Assembly (NCBI GenBank): GCA_013298895.1
Contig: JAAFJM010000003.1
Coordinates: 186,001-250,000, forward strand
From: Bacteroidota bacterium
GTDB taxonomy: Bacteria; Bacteroidota; Bacteroidia; UKL13-3
Direction: 5' to 3'
Length of the DNA: 64,000 nucleotides
Positions 24,143 through 33,208 of the stretch are shown piece by piece. Under the pieces are notes generated by a model. It did not search any database, was not told the DNA's origin, and was given only the letters and a program-made list of their open reading frames with translations. How positions within the stretch are numbered: position 1 is the stretch's first letter; every line of letters starts with the position of its first letter. The position numbers and the translations under genes were made by a program.

Positions 24143-26132
24143 TTATTTCGTGCTTTAAATTAATTAATACTTCTTGCAATTCGTGACATGATTGATTGCA
24201 AACATTTTCAAGTTGAATTACCAACTCGTTTATACCTTCCCACTTTTGCTGGGTATCAGCAAATTCTTGAACTTTTTTTGCCATCATTTCAAACTCCGAA
24301 CTCATACCCATAATTGAAAATGAAGGAATCATTTTATGTACCGATGATTTTAAAGTACCCCAATCTTTATTGGCAAAACTTGTTTTCATAGATGCAATTA
24401 GAGGAGGTGTTTGTTCTAAATAAAGTAGTATCATTTCCTTCATCAATATAGGATTTGACTTAGTTCGGTGCGATAAATAACTTAAATCAACATACTTAAT
24501 ATTTTGTCCTACATTTAAAATGGCAATAGGGCTACTTTTTAAACTATTGCTAGTAGGTTTATTAATTAAACTTATTATTTTGTTATATAATATTTTTTCA
24601 TCAATTGGTTTGGCTACATAATCATTCATCCCTACGGCATTGCATTTAGCTAAATCAACTGTAGTAACATCAGCAGTTAAGGCCATGATGGGAATTTTTA
24701 AATTCATTTTGTTTCTAATATAATCAGTGGCTTCAAAGCCATTCATTTCGGGCATTTGCAAATCCATTAAAATAATATCATACTCTTTAATTTCTAGCCT
24801 TTCAATAGCTAATTTACCATTGGCAGCTATATCGCACTGAAACCCAAAATCATCTAGTAAGGTACGCATCAATAATTGATTCAAAGCAATATCCTCAACT
24901 ACTAAAACTTTAATATCTTTTATTTCGGTATCTATATCCACTATATCTTGCAATTCATCTGCTTTGGAATTGGTTTTAATAAAATCAAGTGTAAAACTAA
25001 ACATAGATCCTCTATCTAATTCACTTTGCATAGTAATTTCACCGCCCTGATTTTCAACTAACTGCTTAACAATAGCCAAACCCAAACCTGTGCCTCCATA
25101 AAGCCTTGAAGTGCCACTAGTAGCCTGCTGAAAGTTTTCAAAAATACTCTCTTTTTTACTTTCAATTATTCCTATACCTGTATCGCTAATGGCAAATAAA
25201 ATGGTCACTTTTATATCATCTTCTTTGATCATTTTAATGCTTACTTTTATATAACCTTTATTGGTAAACTTAACAGCATTACTTACCAAATTTAAAATGA
25301 TTTGGTGCAGCCTAACAGGGTCGCCAATTAATACATCTGGAATATTTTCATCGTATTCTTTTACTAATAACAAATTTTTTTCTTCAATTTTTGATTCAAA
25401 CAAATGCAACATGGCTGCAATAGAAGCTGAAAGTTTAAATGCTGTTTTTTCAAAAACCATTTTACCTGCATCTACCTTGGCTAAATCTAAAATATCATTT
25501 ATGAGCACAATGAGGGCATCACCACTCATTTTGATAGCTGTTAAATACTCCTTCTGCTTAGCAGTTAAATCAGTTTTCAAAACTACTTTGGTAAAGCCAA
25601 TAATGGCGTTCATAGGTGTCCTTATTTCATGACTCATATTACTTAAAAACTGTTGTTTAGCTTTTACCGCATCAATGGCTACTCGTGTTGCATCCTCAGC
25701 TTTTGCTTTTGCTTCCTCAGCTACTAAAGTAGCTAACTCAGCAAATACCTTGGCCTCTGTAAGTTCCTTCTCAATGCGTTTCTGCACTGTAATATCGCGC
25801 GCTACTACTACTGCTCCTAAAATATTTCCATTGGCATCTTTATATACTGAACCATTAAATAATACGTCAGTTAGTTTATGGTCTTTAATGGTTAATGGAT
25901 AATTTTCTACATGCCCACAATCAAATATTTTTTGATAAATTTTCTTTGCCTTTAAAGGCTCCGTAAAATAATCAAAAAAGTTACTTCCAGTTAATTCATC
26001 ACGGGTTTTACCTGTTATATCAGATAATGCATTGTTAAAATCAGTAATTTTACCTTCAGAACTAATAGTAATTAAAGGATCTAAACTAGCTTCAATTAAA
26101 CTTCTGGCATAATTGGCTTCTTCTATCTTCAT
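24129..26132 (-). CDS. Hybrid sensor histidine kinase (PAS, HisKA, HATPase, REC, Hpt)
   Basis: A 667-residue kinase with no membrane helix. It has a PAS domain at about 5-115 (DPLITISSEGKITDFNNAL), a short coiled coil, the H-box FLSNMSHEIRTPMNAIIGF at about 163-181, and an ATPase with NLVSNAVKFTN, DTGIGI and GTGLGLAIVKQL. A receiver at about 405-525 has Asp in DIILMDLQMPEMNG. A C-terminal Hpt domain contains SSVHKMIPSFSIMG. This is a complete four-step phosphorelay in one protein. It starts two bases after the AraC gene and overlaps the response-regulator gene. The signal is unknown; the PAS domain suggests an intracellular ligand. Confidence 0.93.
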   Translation of the reverse strand: MKIEEANYARSLIEASLDPLITISSEGKITDFNNALSDITGKTRDELTGSNFFDYFTEPLKAKKIYQKIFDCGHVENYPLTIKDHKLTDVLFNGSVYKDANGNILGAVVVARDITVQKRIEKELTEAKVFAELATLVAEEAKAKAEDATRVAIDAVKAKQQFLSNMSHEIRTPMNAIIGFTKVVLKTDLTAKQKEYLTAIKMSGDALIVLINDILDLAKVDAGKMVFEKTAFKLSASIAAMLHLFESKIEEKNLLLVKEYDENIPDVLIGDPVRLHQIILNLVSNAVKFTNKGYIKVSIKMIKEDDIKVTILFAISDTGIGIIESKKESIFENFQQATSGTSRLYGGTGLGLAIVKQLVENQGGEITMQSELDRGSMFSFTLDFIKTNSKADELQDIVDIDTEIKDIKVLVVEDIALNQLLMRTLLDDFGFQCDIAANGKLAIERLEIKEYDIILMDLQMPEMNGFEATDYIRNKMNLKIPIMALTADVTTVDLAKCNAVGMNDYVAKPIDEKILYNKIISLINKPTSNSLKSSPIAILNVGQNIKYVDLSYLSHRTKSNPILMKEMILLYLEQTPPLIASMKTSFANKDWGTLKSSVHKMIPSFSIMGMSSEFEMMAKKVQEFADTQQKWEGINELVIQLENVCNQSCHELQEVLINLKHEINEQH

Positions 26133-26134
26133 GT

Positions 26135-26719
26135 TTATTTGATTTTAGTATCGGCATTACCAATTTCTTCAATTGGATTGCGCCTTTTATCTTTTAGTGC
26201 TTTAAAATGCGAAGGTGTTAACCCCGTAACTTTTTTGAATTGATTTGATAAATGAGCCACACTGCTGTAATTAAGTTTATAGCTTATTTCGGTTAAGTTT
26301 AACTCATCGTAAAGCATTAATTCTTTGGCTCGTTCTATTTTATGGATAATGATAAATTGCTGAATAGTTATACCTTTTACTTCCGAAAATACATTGGATA
26401 AATAAGTATAATCGTGGTTCAATTTTTCGCTTATATAATCTGAGTAATTGGTTTTAGGCAACTCATCGGAGTAATGTACCATTTCAATTATCACATTTTT
26501 GATGCGTTCAATTAAAACAGCTTTTTTATCATCCATGAGTTCTAAACCAGATTGCATTAAACCAGCTTTTAACTCCTTGCGTTGCTCAGAAGTTAGGTTT
26601 TCCATGATATCTATTTCGCCCAACTCAACCACAATAAAATGAAGCCCAAGTTTTTTCAACTCTTCCTTAACCATCATTTTGCAACGAAGGCTAACCATGT
26701 ATTTTATATAGAGTTTCAT
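26135..26719 (-). CDS. AraC family regulator with N-terminal HMA-like domain
   Basis: A 194-residue protein. The first 70 residues have the beta-alpha-beta-beta pattern and spacing of a heavy-metal-associated domain (YIKYMVSLRCKMMVKEELKKL, then GLHFIVVELGEIDI), with one Cys kept where metal-binding members have Cys-x-x-Cys. From about 90 on it is an AraC two-helix-turn-helix domain (YTYLSNVFSEVKGITIQQFI, IERAKELMLYDELNLTEISY, SSVAHLSNQFKKVTGLTPS). The stop is two bases before the hybrid kinase start, so regulator, kinase and receiver form one operon. Regulation of nearby envelope or metal genes is possible but not shown. Confidence 0.85.
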   Translation of the reverse strand: MKLYIKYMVSLRCKMMVKEELKKLGLHFIVVELGEIDIMENLTSEQRKELKAGLMQSGLELMDDKKAVLIERIKNVIIEMVHYSDELPKTNYSDYISEKLNHDYTYLSNVFSEVKGITIQQFIIIHKIERAKELMLYDELNLTEISYKLNYSSVAHLSNQFKKVTGLTPSHFKALKDKRRNPIEEIGNADTKIK

Positions 26720-26758
26720 TTAATTGTTTGTTTTTTAGAGTTATTTAATTACTTGTAA

Positions 26759-27112
26759 CTAATCTTCATAACCACTTTTTATTACAGTAGAAATCATTTT
26801 AAACTGTTCATTTGCATTAAAATTATGCCTTGCATGTGCAGGTATGATTATGCCTTCGCCTAACTTTAATTTAAACAATTTTTTATTAATAGTAAGTTCA
26901 GCTGTCCCATCAATTATTTGTATATAAGTATCAAAAGGAGATAGTTTTTCTGCTAACTCTTCTCCTGCGTCAAATGAGGTTACAGTAATATTTCCAGTTG
27001 AACGTTTAATGATTGTTTTAGTAACTACAGCATTAGCCATATATTCAATAATTTCAATAATAATGTGTGCTTTTGACTTTTCTAATTCAACATTATCGTT
27101 TTGCTTTTTCAT
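26759..27112 (-). CDS. Cupin domain protein
   Basis: A 117-residue single-domain cupin. The second cupin motif is visible (GEGIIIPAHARHNFNANEQ), and the first (FDTYIQIIDGTAELTINK) lacks the full His-x-His pair, so metal binding is doubtful. A short N-terminal extension (about 25 residues) precedes the barrel. It ends 39 bases before the AraC gene on the same strand and is the likely first gene of that operon. It could sense a small molecule for the regulator, which is only suggested by position. Confidence 0.75.
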   Translation of the reverse strand: MKKQNDNVELEKSKAHIIIEIIEYMANAVVTKTIIKRSTGNITVTSFDAGEELAEKLSPFDTYIQIIDGTAELTINKKLFKLKLGEGIIIPAHARHNFNANEQFKMISTVIKSGYED

Positions 27113-27294
27113 AAAGATTATTTTTATAATTAAGTGATACAGAAATAAGAAGTAACCTGTATAAGAGGATTAAATAATAGGATACTGAAAGCAAAATATA
27201 GTTGGATATAAATACTATTTTTAGTTTCACTTAAAAATGCAATTTAGTTCGTTTTTACATATAAAATATTACATATTTCACATATTTTAAATAC

Positions 27295-28374
27295 TTATTC
27301 AATATCTTTAATAATATTGCTATCTGTTTCTACAATATCGCCAAGCAATATACCTAAAGGCTTTAGTGTATTGACGTTATCAAAAATGGTTTTACAAATA
27401 GCGGTTAAAGGAATTGATAAAAACATGCCAGTTACTCCCCAAATTTCACCTCCAATTATTACTACAATTACAGAAATAAGCGCATTTACCCGCACCCTAG
27501 ATGCAACTAACTTAGGTAGTACTAAATTATTATCAATAAATTGAATTATGATAAATGCAATTAAAACATACAATGCATAATTAAATGAATCTTTGGTGGC
27601 AAGAACTATAGCCATAGGAATAGCAGTTGATACTATGCCTCCAATATATGGTATCACATTTAAAAGTGCGCCAATAATGCCAACTATAATAGCATATTGT
27701 ACATCTAAAATTAATAATGCAGATACATTGAGAATAGCTATAATAATGGCCTCAAAAATTAAAGCAACCAAATATCTTTGAACGATTTGTTTGGTTGAAT
27801 TTAATATTTTGTTTACTTCGGTTTTATTTCCTTTCCCAAATACATTTTTAATAAAGTCAAGCAATAGTTTTTTGTAGTATAATATCAAAAAAACGTAAAC
27901 AGGAATAAGTAAAAAAGTAAATATTACACCCCCAATTGATGAAATTGTAGGTCCTATTAATGATTTAGTGGTTGTAATCAAATCAACTTTACTATCATCA
28001 ATAAAACTATTGATGGTGGCGGTACTAATGTTAAACCTGCTAGAAACGCTCAAAACAGATTTATTTAATGTTTGATAAAATTTATCAATTAATATGGGTA
28101 ATGAATTGATAAAAGAACTAAACTGATTGGTAAGTAATAATAATAAAAGTATAAATATAGCAGTTACAAAAGTCAATAAAATAGCAATGCTTATTACCCT
28201 ATTGATTTTTATTTTTACCAATAAATTAACTATTGGGTTCAGTAAAATAGCTATCAATAATGAACCTATTAAAGGTACAATAATTCCTTGGCCAATATAC
28301 ATGATGGCTAACAAAGCAATTAGCCCTAATAATATGGCAGTTACTTTTATGTAGAAAGGAATCTGTTTTTGCAT
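27295..28374 (-). CDS. AI-2E family transporter (YdiK/PerM-like permease)
   Basis: A 359-residue membrane protein with 7-8 helices and the family's layout: N-terminal pairs of helices (AILLGLIALLAIMYIGQGIIV, LIGSLLIAILLNPIVNLLV), a soluble loop around 95-130, then helices containing LNVIPYIGGIVSTAIP and the closing FIDNNLVLPKLVASRVRVNAL, GGEIWGVTGMFLSIPLTAICK. Family members export signalling molecules or act as Na+/H+ antiporters; the substrate here cannot be told. It follows the 147-residue gene by three bases. Confidence 0.88.
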   Translation of the reverse strand: MQKQIPFYIKVTAILLGLIALLAIMYIGQGIIVPLIGSLLIAILLNPIVNLLVKIKINRVISIAILLTFVTAIFILLLLLLTNQFSSFINSLPILIDKFYQTLNKSVLSVSSRFNISTATINSFIDDSKVDLITTTKSLIGPTISSIGGVIFTFLLIPVYVFLILYYKKLLLDFIKNVFGKGNKTEVNKILNSTKQIVQRYLVALIFEAIIIAILNVSALLILDVQYAIIVGIIGALLNVIPYIGGIVSTAIPMAIVLATKDSFNYALYVLIAFIIIQFIDNNLVLPKLVASRVRVNALISVIVVIIGGEIWGVTGMFLSIPLTAICKTIFDNVNTLKPLGILLGDIVETDSNIIKDIE

Positions 28375-28377
28375 AGT

Positions 28378-28821
28378 TTATTTACTCGTTAAAATGGCTA
28401 GGTGTTTTAAAAAAATATCAGTAATAAGTTGGTTATTCTCTTCCAATTGTAAATTCAAATTAAGCTTATAATATTGAAATTGGGTAATAGATTCCAGTTT
28501 AAAATTATTCAATGAGATTTCCAATTGGTTATTTTTAAATTCAATACATTCAATTTGTTTTTCTAACTTATCAATTACTACTTTATTTTCCACTTTAATA
28601 GCAGATTTTAAATTAATAATTCTTACCTTATTATCTAAAACATGTTGAAGCATTTTATTCTTATAAATTTTCCATTCTTGAACTGAATCGTAACTTGAAT
28701 TATTATTTTGAAAAGTTACTACTTTGGTCTCATATGAATTAGCCGAGTATAGGTAATCATAACTCCATTTAATGCCTACTAAAAAGGTAATGATGATAAA
28801 AAAGAGGAGCTTTGATTTCAT
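28378..28821 (-). CDS. Hypothetical protein with signal anchor and coiled coil
   Basis: A 147-residue product: one N-terminal hydrophobic helix (LLFFIIITFLVGIKWSYDYLY) then about 115 residues of charged helix (KLEKQIECIEFKNNQLEISL) with heptad spacing. It probably sits in the periplasm, anchored in the inner membrane. I do not recognise the family. Its ATG overlaps the stop of a 51-residue membrane protein gene upstream (ATGA), and it ends three bases before the AI-2E transporter gene, so all three are cotranscribed. Confidence 0.65.
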   Translation of the reverse strand: MKSKLLFFIIITFLVGIKWSYDYLYSANSYETKVVTFQNNNSSYDSVQEWKIYKNKMLQHVLDNKVRIINLKSAIKVENKVVIDKLEKQIECIEFKNNQLEISLNNFKLESITQFQYYKLNLNLQLEENNQLITDIFLKHLAILTSK

Positions 28822-28973
28822 GTATGTAAATCAATTAAAATAAGTGCCAATACTATGATAATAATAATACCATGAATAATAAAAACACTATTGCTAATAC
28901 TACTTACTATTTTATGTTTTTTGTTAAACAATTTACTGTATTTTCTCTCTAAATTATTTTCATTATTATCCAT
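28818..28973 (-). CDS. Small single-pass membrane protein
   Basis: A 51-residue ORF with ATG at 28971-28973 and TGA at 28818-28820. A polar, basic N-terminal half (ERKYSKLFNKKHKIV) precedes one strong membrane helix (SVFIIHGIIIIIIVLALILI, with small differences at the ends). The stop overlaps the next gene's start as ATGA, which is strong evidence that it is translated. Basic residues before the helix predict an N-in orientation. No family is recognised. It may be a small partner of the coiled-coil protein or the AI-2E permease. Confidence 0.65.
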   Translation of the reverse strand: MDNNENNLERKYSKLFNKKHKIVSSISNSVFIIHGIIIIIVLALILIDLHT

Positions 28974-28991
28974 AACAAACAACTAATTAAC

Positions 28992-31370
28992 TTAAACCAA
29001 TTCTAAGTCTTCCGAAAATTGAAAAACACGTTGATTTTGTTTTAAGTAATGAGGGAAATATTTTTCAATAACCAATCGTGCCATCAAATAACTCACCGTT
29101 GATTCAGCACCTTGGTTTAGGTTAACACTATGTTCCTCCAAACCATCGTAACAGCCTCCAGTACAAGGATTATAAACTATTTGATGCAAATGATTTTGAC
29201 CTAAAAACCAGTTAAAAGCTATTTCTATTTTAGATAAATAATCGGAATTTAAAGTGTTTTTAAAAAATATATGCAAGGCAAATATGGTGTAGGCTATATC
29301 AATAGGTTGTTCTCCAAATTCAGCTGCTATACTTCCTTTTTGCAGCCAAGTTCTATTTGAAATCACCTTGATTCCGCTACTATTGAAAGTATTGGTCAAT
29401 AAAAAATCAAATGATTGAATAGCCAATTCATTATAAATAGTATTTTGAGTTACTTCAAAAGCCATTAGCAATGCTTCAGGTAAAATACTGTTTCCATAAG
29501 TTAAATAACTTTCAAACCATTGCCATTCATTAGTTGCTTCGTGTTTGTACATTTGAACTAATCTGTTCGCTAATAATTCCATCAGTTTTATATTTCTATA
29601 GCTACTTTCTGATTTATTATAATAGTATAAACCTTTAATAATAAAAGCCATAGAACGCGTAGAATGGATATTTTCGGCCTGTATAATTGCACTATTAAAA
29701 AGTACTTTAGCTTCTTTAATTAGGGAGTTTGGTAAATTATTTTGTGCTATTAAATACCCTAAAGCCCAGATAGCCCTTCCATTCGAATCAGCTAAATTGG
29801 TTTCAAAATTTTGCTCAGTAAAATCTCCTTGAATATCTACATAGTTTAAAAAACTACCATCCTTTTGAAAGCAATATTTAATAAAATGAAAATAAATCAA
29901 AATTTTATCAATATCACTTTCTTCGTTAGTTTGTTCAAAATGCATACAAATGGCTATTAAAGCCCTGGCATTATCATCAATGGTATAACCTGTTTCTAAA
30001 TCGGGTTCATTAATTTTAGCAAATTGAATCATCCCAAAATGAGTTGTTAATTTATTGATATGATTTAAATTGATAGGAGGTAAACTGTATTTTAAGGAAG
30101 AACTATTGCCAATTATTTCATCAAACAACCTGGCATGCGCAATAGCCGAATTTTCCCAAGCAGAAGAGGCAATGCTATGCAAACCATTCATCTTCATGTC
30201 TTCTCTTAATTGATTATTTTTTAACAATAAAATCAATGCTTCACTTAATTGGGTTGAATTTTCAAAATCTATGATTATTCCAGCTTCATTATTCAACACC
30301 TCACAAGCATGTGGAATTGGAGTTGAAATAATAGGACAACCACAACTTACTGCATACGAAAAAGTACCACTCACAGCTTGATGCCTATCTTTTGAAGTGA
30401 ATAAATACACATCAGTTAATTGTAAATAATCTAATAAAATAGGTAATGGTAAATACTCATTTATAAACAATACATGATTTTGTAAGCCTAAGTCAATTAC
30501 TTTTTGTTCAAGGCTATTTCTATATACTTCGCCTTGTTCTTTTTTTACTATGGGATGAGTTTTACCTATTACCAAAAACAAAGCATCAGCATTTTCTGCA
30601 ATGATTTGCGGCATGGCATTTAAAGTGGTTTCAATGCTTTTGCCCTCGCTTAGCAAACCAAAAGTTGAAAATACTTTTCGGTTTTGTAAATCGTATTTTT
30701 CTTTTAAAAACTGTTTGTCTAAATGCGGCACCAAATGAGTTCCGTGGGGAATTACATTTATTTTAAAGGCTGATATTTGGTATTCATTTTCTAAAATTTT
30801 AGCCGAATGATTGGTCATTACAATTACCTGATGGCAATGTGCTAAAATTTGCTGTACATATGTATTTAAACTTTGGCTTGGTAATGGTAAAACTGTATGA
30901 AATGTAATCAATACAGGTTTTTTAAGCATACTTAAAAAAGTAACAAAAGTTTGTTGTTGCGCCACAAAAAAACCAAATTCGTGTTCAATCACTACCAATT
31001 CAATGTTCTTATTTTTATTTATTTTGTTAGCCAATTCTAAATACTCGTTGCTAGCTGAGGTATTGATAACATAATTAACTTCGTGGTTATAGCTAAACAT
31101 TTCGCTAGGTGTTTCCAAGGCACATACTTTAAGCGAAAATGATTTTTTGAACTTGGAATCAATCGCATTCATCAAATCGTGACTATAAGTAGCAATACCG
31201 CATTCTCTAGGTGTATAAGAGGTTATAAATAAAACTTCAGGAACATGTTCTATAAATACTTTTGCAGAAATGAGTTTTTCCATAAAATGATTATTGTGAA
31301 AAAATGTAAAATTAGGCTGGCCAAATAAAGCCAAACCATTATTTTTATTAAGTAATGGAGGAGTATTCAT
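28992..31370 (-). CDS. GT4 glycosyltransferase with C-terminal alpha-helical (alpha/alpha-barrel-like) domain
   Basis: A 792-residue, two-part protein. The N-terminal 420 residues are a GT-B retaining glycosyltransferase: FITSYTPRECGIATYSHDL at about 47-65, FHTVLPLPSQ, VIPHGTHLVPH, STFGLLSEGKSIETTL and the nucleotide-sugar loop SGTFSYAVSCGCPIISTPIPHACE. From about 440 on it is all helical (GYTIDDNARALIAICMHFE, ADSNGRAIWALGYLIAQNN, AAEFGEQPIDIAYTIFALHIF), as in an alpha/alpha-barrel. Proteins of this type are partners of GH130 enzymes. The GH130 gene is directly upstream with one base between. A beta-mannoside or related glycan is likely, but the sugar is not determined. Confidence 0.8.
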   Translation of the reverse strand: MNTPPLLNKNNGLALFGQPNFTFFHNNHFMEKLISAKVFIEHVPEVLFITSYTPRECGIATYSHDLMNAIDSKFKKSFSLKVCALETPSEMFSYNHEVNYVINTSASNEYLELANKINKNKNIELVVIEHEFGFFVAQQQTFVTFLSMLKKPVLITFHTVLPLPSQSLNTYVQQILAHCHQVIVMTNHSAKILENEYQISAFKINVIPHGTHLVPHLDKQFLKEKYDLQNRKVFSTFGLLSEGKSIETTLNAMPQIIAENADALFLVIGKTHPIVKKEQGEVYRNSLEQKVIDLGLQNHVLFINEYLPLPILLDYLQLTDVYLFTSKDRHQAVSGTFSYAVSCGCPIISTPIPHACEVLNNEAGIIIDFENSTQLSEALILLLKNNQLREDMKMNGLHSIASSAWENSAIAHARLFDEIIGNSSSLKYSLPPINLNHINKLTTHFGMIQFAKINEPDLETGYTIDDNARALIAICMHFEQTNEESDIDKILIYFHFIKYCFQKDGSFLNYVDIQGDFTEQNFETNLADSNGRAIWALGYLIAQNNLPNSLIKEAKVLFNSAIIQAENIHSTRSMAFIIKGLYYYNKSESSYRNIKLMELLANRLVQMYKHEATNEWQWFESYLTYGNSILPEALLMAFEVTQNTIYNELAIQSFDFLLTNTFNSSGIKVISNRTWLQKGSIAAEFGEQPIDIAYTIFALHIFFKNTLNSDYLSKIEIAFNWFLGQNHLHQIVYNPCTGGCYDGLEEHSVNLNQGAESTVSYLMARLVIEKYFPHYLKQNQRVFQFSEDLELV

Positions 31371-31371
31371 A

Positions 31372-32403
31372 TTAAATTTTGTAGTTTTCTAATTCGGTTA
31401 ATAATTCTTTTAAACTTACCGATGCACAAGCAATTCGGCTATCGGCTGCACCATAATAAATATATAATTTATCATCAAAAAGGGCTGTTCCTGTTGGAAA
31501 AACCACATCATTTACATCGCCTATTAACTCCCAATCTAACTCAGGTTTAAACAATGCATAAGGCAATCGTGCAATTTCTTTTTGTGGATTTTCTTTGTCT
31601 AACAAACAAGCACAAGCATTGTAAACATATCCACTTGGCGAATCGTGCACACCATGATAAATGAATAGCCAACCTTTATCGGTTTCAATCGGTGGACATC
31701 CACCTCCAATATAACTTGCTTCGTGTTTGTGTTTAGCAGTTAGTAAAATATTTTCTTCTAAATGTAATAGATAATTTTCCCAGAATGTAGGTGTAATTTC
31801 TTGTAAACTAATAACAGAAGCTATCTGAATATCAGGCCTGATTCTATGAACAAAATAAAACCTGCCATTGATTTTACGAGGAAAAAAAATTACATTTTTG
31901 TCCCATAACAGTAATTTCTTATTGGGGTTATTTAATATATTATTGTGAACATGAAAACGTTCGTATTTAACATTCAGTGGGCCGCTACATTCAGCTAATC
32001 GTTTAAACTCATCGTAACTCAATTGTGGAACCACTACGCCATGTCGGTCAAAATGTTTCAAATCAACCGAAGTACTAACGGAACCTACAGCGTTTACGCC
32101 ATCATACGAGGTAAAACTTAAATAATAAACTTCATCTATTTTTACCAAACGAGGGTCTTCTATTCCATGCGCTTCATAATCAAATAATGGTATTAAAAGT
32201 GGTTCTTTATTTCTTTGAACCATGTTTAGAGGTCCTTCAAATTTACAATATCCAATGGTAGAATAATTGCCTTTACGCACCGCACGATATAACATGTGAA
32301 TGGTATTGCCATCTTGATAAATTGCAGGATTTAATACAGCTTCATCTTCAAATGGCAATGTTGTTTTTGATAAAACAATTCCCTCTTTTTTTACATTTAT
32401 CAT
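31372..32403 (-). CDS. GH130 family glycosidase/phosphorylase
   Basis: A 343-residue five-bladed beta-propeller enzyme of GH130. Motifs are PFEDEAVLNPAIYQDGNTIH, MLYRAVRKGNYSTIGYC, HGIEDPRLVKIDEVYYLSF (the general-acid Asp lies here), IGGGCPPIETDKGWLFIYHG and FPTGTALFDDKLYIYYGAAD. GH130 members phosphorolyse or hydrolyse beta-mannosides in the cytoplasm or periplasm. No signal peptide is present, so a cytoplasmic site is likely. It is first in a two-gene unit with the GT4 fusion protein, so the pair may make and trim the same mannan-type glycan. Phosphorylase or hydrolase cannot be decided by eye. Confidence 0.9.
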   Translation of the reverse strand: MINVKKEGIVLSKTTLPFEDEAVLNPAIYQDGNTIHMLYRAVRKGNYSTIGYCKFEGPLNMVQRNKEPLLIPLFDYEAHGIEDPRLVKIDEVYYLSFTSYDGVNAVGSVSTSVDLKHFDRHGVVVPQLSYDEFKRLAECSGPLNVKYERFHVHNNILNNPNKKLLLWDKNVIFFPRKINGRFYFVHRIRPDIQIASVISLQEITPTFWENYLLHLEENILLTAKHKHEASYIGGGCPPIETDKGWLFIYHGVHDSPSGYVYNACACLLDKENPQKEIARLPYALFKPELDWELIGDVNDVVFPTGTALFDDKLYIYYGAADSRIACASVSLKELLTELENYKI

Positions 32404-32733
32404 GAGTTTTAGGATTAATGAAATAATTTATAGAACCTTTATTTGTTAATTTTTGACTTTACAAAACTGCATCTATCCAATAAATTTTGTTTTATACCTT
32501 AATGGATAATTTTTATATAAATCACAGTTTTAACCAACTGAAAGTACCTATAAAAAAGATATTTAACCATATAGAAAATAGAGACATAGATTACAAACTA
32601 TGTTTCTATGTTCTATGTGGTTTACTAAAAATAGTTCAAAACGTTAATGACCATTGTTACCAATATACAAAACAAAAGAGGCCATCCTTTGGAGACAGCC
32701 TCTTTCATACAAAACTAAAATTGAAATACTTAA
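32404..32733. other. Intergenic region, about 330 bases
   Basis: It is bounded by the GH130 start and the stop of the 85-residue minus-strand gene. It holds the terminator at 32675-32705 and AT-rich sequence that probably carries the GH130 promoter on the minus strand. An 86-codon plus-strand frame here runs through the terminator and is not credible. Confidence 0.6.
32675..32705 (-). terminator. Rho-independent terminator for the 85-residue stress-type gene
   Basis: AAAGAGGC (32675-32682) pairs perfectly with GCCTCTTT (32698-32705) around a 15-base loop. It lies 29 bases past the stop of the minus-strand gene at 32734, and on that strand it is followed by TTTTGTTTTG. Confidence 0.75.
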
Positions 32734-32991
32734 CTATGCTTGTGTAGCATGTAATCTAGCATCTTCTTTTTGCAAATCTCTTGCTAAAGTATGATGACCA
32801 TGAGCAGCAATGGTGCTCACTGCTGCTTTTTCGTGTTCACCATTTTCATGGTGTTTAGCTGCTTCCATATGACTTTTTGAAGCATTGGTTAAATGTTCAG
32901 CCACCTTTTTATGACTATCAACTCTTTTTTGATTGTCGGCTGCTGTAATTGGTTTTTTCTCTGTTTTAGGGAATGTGGTTGTTGTGCTCAT
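32734..32991 (-). CDS. Small His-rich stress-type protein, hypothetical
   Basis: An 85-residue soluble protein. A Lys/Thr-rich start (TTTTFPKTEKKPITAADNQK) is followed by a helical part full of His, Ala and Glu (HKKVAEHLTNASKSHMEAAK, HHENGEHEKAAVSTIAAHGH). Short proteins of this composition occur in Bacteroidota, often near stress genes. The histidines could bind metal, but there is no defined motif. It is a single gene with its own terminator. Confidence 0.7.
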   Translation of the reverse strand: MSTTTTFPKTEKKPITAADNQKRVDSHKKVAEHLTNASKSHMEAAKHHENGEHEKAAVSTIAAHGHHTLARDLQKEDARLHATQA

Positions 32992-33208
32992 TTTATTTAT
33001 TTAATTAATTGTAACAAATTATTACACCACAAACTTGCTAGTTTAACCAAAAGAAATAATTACACATTTAATACAATTAATTATATCAATTACATATTGT
33101 TAAACATGTGATAAATACAATATTTAGCCAAATAGATGTAAGTAATATTGCAATTAAATAAGTGAGTTTTGCACTTATTATTTACAATTAAAAACAAACA
33201 CAAACACA

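Noticed and set aside
32487-32747. 86-codon plus-strand frame
   Set aside because: It runs through a terminator and into the end of the 85-residue minus-strand gene, with no supporting context.
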